The translations under genes were made by a program, and so were the position numbers. This document shows, piece after piece, positions 62,310 through 64,000 of a DNA stretch of 64,000 bases; position 1 is the stretch's first letter, and each line of letters starts with the position of its first letter. This stretch comes from Arthrobacter sp. 31Y (GTDB lineage: Bacteria > Actinomycetota > Actinomycetes > Actinomycetales > Micrococcaceae): contig NZ_JAFW01000001.1 in the NCBI RefSeq assembly GCF_000526335.1, forward strand, positions 248,001-312,000. Reading direction: 5' to 3'. The notes below the pieces were generated by a model. It was not told where the DNA came from, searched no databases, and worked only from the letters and a program-made list of their open reading frames with translations.

Positions 62310-62478
62310 TGCTCAGTACTCCTACAGCTTGTCGAATTTGTTGCGCCTGGCATCTCTGCTGTTCAGCGGACTCCGGATCATCGAAGTCTTCAGATGCCGG
62401 GGCAATGTATGTGGTTAGTTCAGCGGCCCAGTTCACCGCAGCGTCGGTGACCACCTCTAGCGCTTCATCCCGCGTCAC
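62293..62478 (-). CDS. Small helical phage protein (61 aa)
   Basis: MTRDEALEVVTDAAVNWAAE ... ends SNAIDY. Amphipathic helices, one Cys. 17-bp overlap with the following gene. Unknown function. Confidence 0.65.
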   Translation of the reverse strand: MTRDEALEVVTDAAVNWAAELTTYIAPASEDFDDPESAEQQRCQAQQIRQAVGVLSNAIDY

Positions 62479-62597
62479 TGAACGTCCTGTTCCGCTGCGG
62501 TGCGAGCCTCGAATGGATCGCAGTCGACCGTGTTTTCGTCTTCTCCAAAACGCAGCATGTAGGCCCAGCAGGAAGCGGTACAGCGGTGCTTACTCAT
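62475..62597 (-). CDS. Very small Cys-rich phage protein (40 aa)
   Basis: MSKHRCTASCWAYMLRFGED ... from the ATG at 62597; longer frame to 62717 overlaps the neighbour. C6, C10 and C26 may bind a metal. Overlaps the adjacent genes by 4 and 8 bp. Confidence 0.55.
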   Translation of the reverse strand: MSKHRCTASCWAYMLRFGEDENTVDCDPFEARTAAEQDVQ

Positions 62598-62976
62598 CGC
62601 CACCACCGAGCGTTTCCAGCATCTCCTCGATTGCGAAGGTTGCAGCGGCCTCTGCATCGACGGCGTCAACCCAAAGAGCCCAAGGCCCTTGTTCACTGAC
62701 ACCATCCCCACCTTCAACAGAGTGCTGGCCCGTGATCACGCCAGTGACTACGGGCTCATCTTCATCCCAGAATCCGATTACGGTGAATGACTCCTCAAAC
62801 TCCTGATCCTCGGGAACCGGCGTCACGGTAATCAGTACCGGTGCGACCGTGTCATATGCGGCCGCAAACACCGCCTCACGCAGGTCATCGTCAAGCAAGG
62901 TGAGGGCTGTAGCCCTGTCCGTCACCTCCACATCGACGGTCACTGCCACTTCCCATTTCAAGGTCGCGCGGCTCAC
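62590..62976 (-). CDS. Phage protein, function unknown (128 aa)
   Basis: MSRATLKWEVAVTVDVEVTD. Beta-rich N-terminal half, then long acidic helix (DAEAAATFAIEEMLETLGGG). Overlaps the next upstream gene by 4 bp. No family recognised. Confidence 0.68.
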   Translation of the reverse strand: MSRATLKWEVAVTVDVEVTDRATALTLLDDDLREAVFAAAYDTVAPVLITVTPVPEDQEFEESFTVIGFWDEDEPVVTGVITGQHSVEGGDGVSEQGPWALWVDAVDAEAAATFAIEEMLETLGGGDE

Positions 62977-63347
62977 CGGTCCGCCACCATCCGCAAACCG
63001 ATGGCCGCAGCATCCGTGACAATTTCAGCGACCCAGGATTCGAGCCCCAGCTCACACAACAAAGCATCAATGTGCTTGAAAGACCTGGCCGCGTAACCGT
63101 GCCGCATCGATGGGGCCGGCACACACACCTCAAACAGGCGGTCACCAGTCGATTCGTCACCCACGGGCCCGTATCCATGGCGCACAAGCTCCGGGTCGGG
63201 TTCTACGATGATTTCGTAGATCCTGATGAACAGCAGCCCGCCGGTGGCACTCAGCTCAACGTCAACGTTGTCTGCGGCGATCCGCGGACGCAAGTCAGGA
63301 TTCAGGTCTGCCCGCAACAATGCGCCAGCCTCAACAACAGCAGTCAT
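62973..63347 (-). CDS. Phage protein, function unknown (124 aa)
   Basis: MTAVVEAGALLRADLNPDLR. Mixed alpha/beta; the middle ATGGLLFIRIYEIIVEPDPE looks like paired strands and the end is a helix. 4-bp coupling with its neighbour. No motif. Confidence 0.68.
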   Translation of the reverse strand: MTAVVEAGALLRADLNPDLRPRIAADNVDVELSATGGLLFIRIYEIIVEPDPELVRHGYGPVGDESTGDRLFEVCVPAPSMRHGYAARSFKHIDALLCELGLESWVAEIVTDAAAIGLRMVADR

Positions 63348-63356
63348 GATTACTCC

Positions 63357-63716
63357 TTAGATGGTTTTGTGAGTTCTTGGATTAGTGGCGTCGTCAAAGT
63401 CCCGATACGCCGCCCACTGGCAGTCTGTCCTCGCGTTCAGATCAGCGACATACTGGGCAGCGCACCACTCGTACGCCTCCGCATAGGTGGCTACCTCGAC
63501 CGTGGCAGGCTTAGTTGGCCCGCAAATGCCGTTGCCCATGGTTCGGCAATCCCAGCAGGGCTCATCCTCTTGGCACACCTGCTCGAAGTCGTAGCTTGTG
63601 CCGACGCGCTGGACGGGCGCCTCAGCGGTGGCCACCGCTACAACACCGAACATTGCTGCCGTCACCAGTAGGGAAGCAATTACACGATTGCGGATCACTC
63701 GACGGCTCACCATCAC
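63357..63716 (-). CDS. Small exported Cys-rich phage protein
   Basis: 119 aa. Signal peptide: basic start and hydrophobic core (VIASLLVTAAMFGVVAVAT) with cleavage near ATAEA. Mature part (~85 aa) holds Cys in VCQEDEPCWDC, GNGICG, EWCAAQ and DCQW, six in all, so disulfides are likely; the VKOR/DsbA system of the host could form them. Secreted phage products can alter the host surface, but nothing shows this here. Overlaps the next gene by 4 bp. Confidence 0.75.
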   Translation of the reverse strand: MMVSRRVIRNRVIASLLVTAAMFGVVAVATAEAPVQRVGTSYDFEQVCQEDEPCWDCRTMGNGICGPTKPATVEVATYAEAYEWCAAQYVADLNARTDCQWAAYRDFDDATNPRTHKTI

Positions 63717-64000
63717 AGCCCCCTCCTAGCTTCGATTTCCTCTTGGACGGCATGGGCCGCCGTATTCATCAGGCACCGCGCCGTGGCCTCTGCCGCCGCG
63801 GTGAGAGGTATCTGATTGAAGGTCTCGCCATCAATCTGCTCTTGGACTCCGTCCTCGGCTGAGTCGACGTCGTATTCCTGGAAGAAGGCTTCCACGTTGC
63901 TGAGCATCGACTCCCTCACTGCCTCCAGACCATCGAAGACCGACGTGACAGCAGCCGTATAGAGCGCAATCTCTTTCTGACGCTTCACGTGCTCCAGCAC
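63713..64000 (-). CDS. Phage protein cut by the right window edge
   Basis: 95 codons visible; the 5' end is outside. Helical protein (FDGLEAVRESMLSNVEAFFQ), acidic in the middle, basic at the end (RRGL). No domain recognised. Confidence 0.6.
   Translation of the reverse strand: MLEHVKRQKEIALYTAAVTSVFDGLEAVRESMLSNVEAFFQEYDVDSAEDGVQEQIDGETFNQIPLTAAAEATARCLMNTAAHAVQEEIEARRGL

Larger units (their letters stand above)
46739..64000. mobile_element. Prophage or phage-like integrated element, left arm
   Basis: Evidence: tyrosine integrase and excisionase at the edge, a tRNA fragment and orphan promoter at the boundary, then ~16 kb of short leftward genes with 4-bp overlaps and phage-type functions (sliding clamp, C5 methyltransferase, RtcB, RNA ligases, MmcB-like nuclease). 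Host operons of the sort seen to the left stop abruptly. No capsid, tail, lysis or packaging genes are in the window, so type and size cannot be fixed; a conjugative or satellite element is possible. The exact left end is inferred. Confidence 0.85.

Noticed and set aside
1..64000. CRISPR arrays, insertion sequences or rRNA genes.
   Set aside because: I found no regularly spaced repeats, transposase-like protein or rRNA sequence in the window.

Overview
The window looks like a chromosome segment of a high-GC actinobacterium of the Arthrobacter/Paenarthrobacter group (Micrococcaceae). The reasons are gene content and order: rplU-rpmA-obgE-proB-proA-nadD-rsfS, an ileS-folC-DUF4233-ndk block, tig-clpP1-clpP2-clpX, a mycothiol-type DsbA-like oxidoreductase, an actinobacterial T-box ahead of ileS, and heavy use of GTG/TTG starts. 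The genus is inferred from protein similarity as I recall it, not from a search.

Host part (1 to about 46.7 kb). 0-2 kb: truncated nrdH with an upstream NrdR box pair, a LysR regulator and a DUF2004-type protein. 2.1-7.2 kb: a tightly overlapping leftward operon (moxR-like AAA+ ATPase, DUF58 protein, small membrane protein, two VWA proteins, a TPR-like membrane protein). 7.5-12 kb: a CUT1 sugar ABC importer (binding lipoprotein, two permeases, no ATPase) with a ROK regulator. 12.2-15.2 kb: rRNA methyltransferase-like protein, cupin, and a gamma-butyrolactone-receptor-like TetR gene lying between two identical tRNA-Ala(TGC) genes. 15.3-23 kb: rplU to rsfS, leftward. 23.4-25 kb: thiD-tenA fusion under a TPP riboswitch. 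25.2-28.4 kb: RNase E/G. 28.9-31.9 kb: VKOR, ndk, DUF4233, folC. 31.9-35.4 kb: ileS with T-box. 35.5-41.3 kb: EEP-family phosphohydrolase, SDR, valS, Fpg/Nei glycosylase. 41.4-46.6 kb: DsbA-like, clpX, clpP2, clpP1, tig, tRNA-Pro. Strong terminator hairpins separate most units.

Accessory part (about 46.7 kb to the right edge). An integrated prophage or phage-like element begins just after tRNA-Pro. At its left edge a promoter plus the first ~20 nt of a tRNA run straight into foreign sequence, so the element appears to interrupt a tRNA gene. It carries a tyrosine integrase, a divergent excisionase, and then a long leftward array of small genes joined by 4-bp stop/start overlaps, many using GTG or TTG. 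Recognisable members are a nucleotidyltransferase RNA ligase, a PD-(D/E)XK nuclease, a C5-cytosine DNA methyltransferase, a probable 2-oxoglutarate/Fe(II) oxygenase, a Pnkp-type 3'-phosphatase, RtcB and a DNA polymerase sliding clamp. No structural, lysis or packaging genes lie in the window, so this is the early/replication arm and the right end is outside.

Two assemblies stand out. One is a possible RNA-repair set (RtcB, Pnkp-type phosphatase, second RNA ligase) that could reverse tRNA cleavage by host defences. The other is a DNA methyltransferase close to a 2OG-type oxygenase, which suggests cytosine hypermodification of phage DNA. At least four copies of a ~32-bp motif sit just upstream of phage gene blocks and look like shared promoters or repressor operators.
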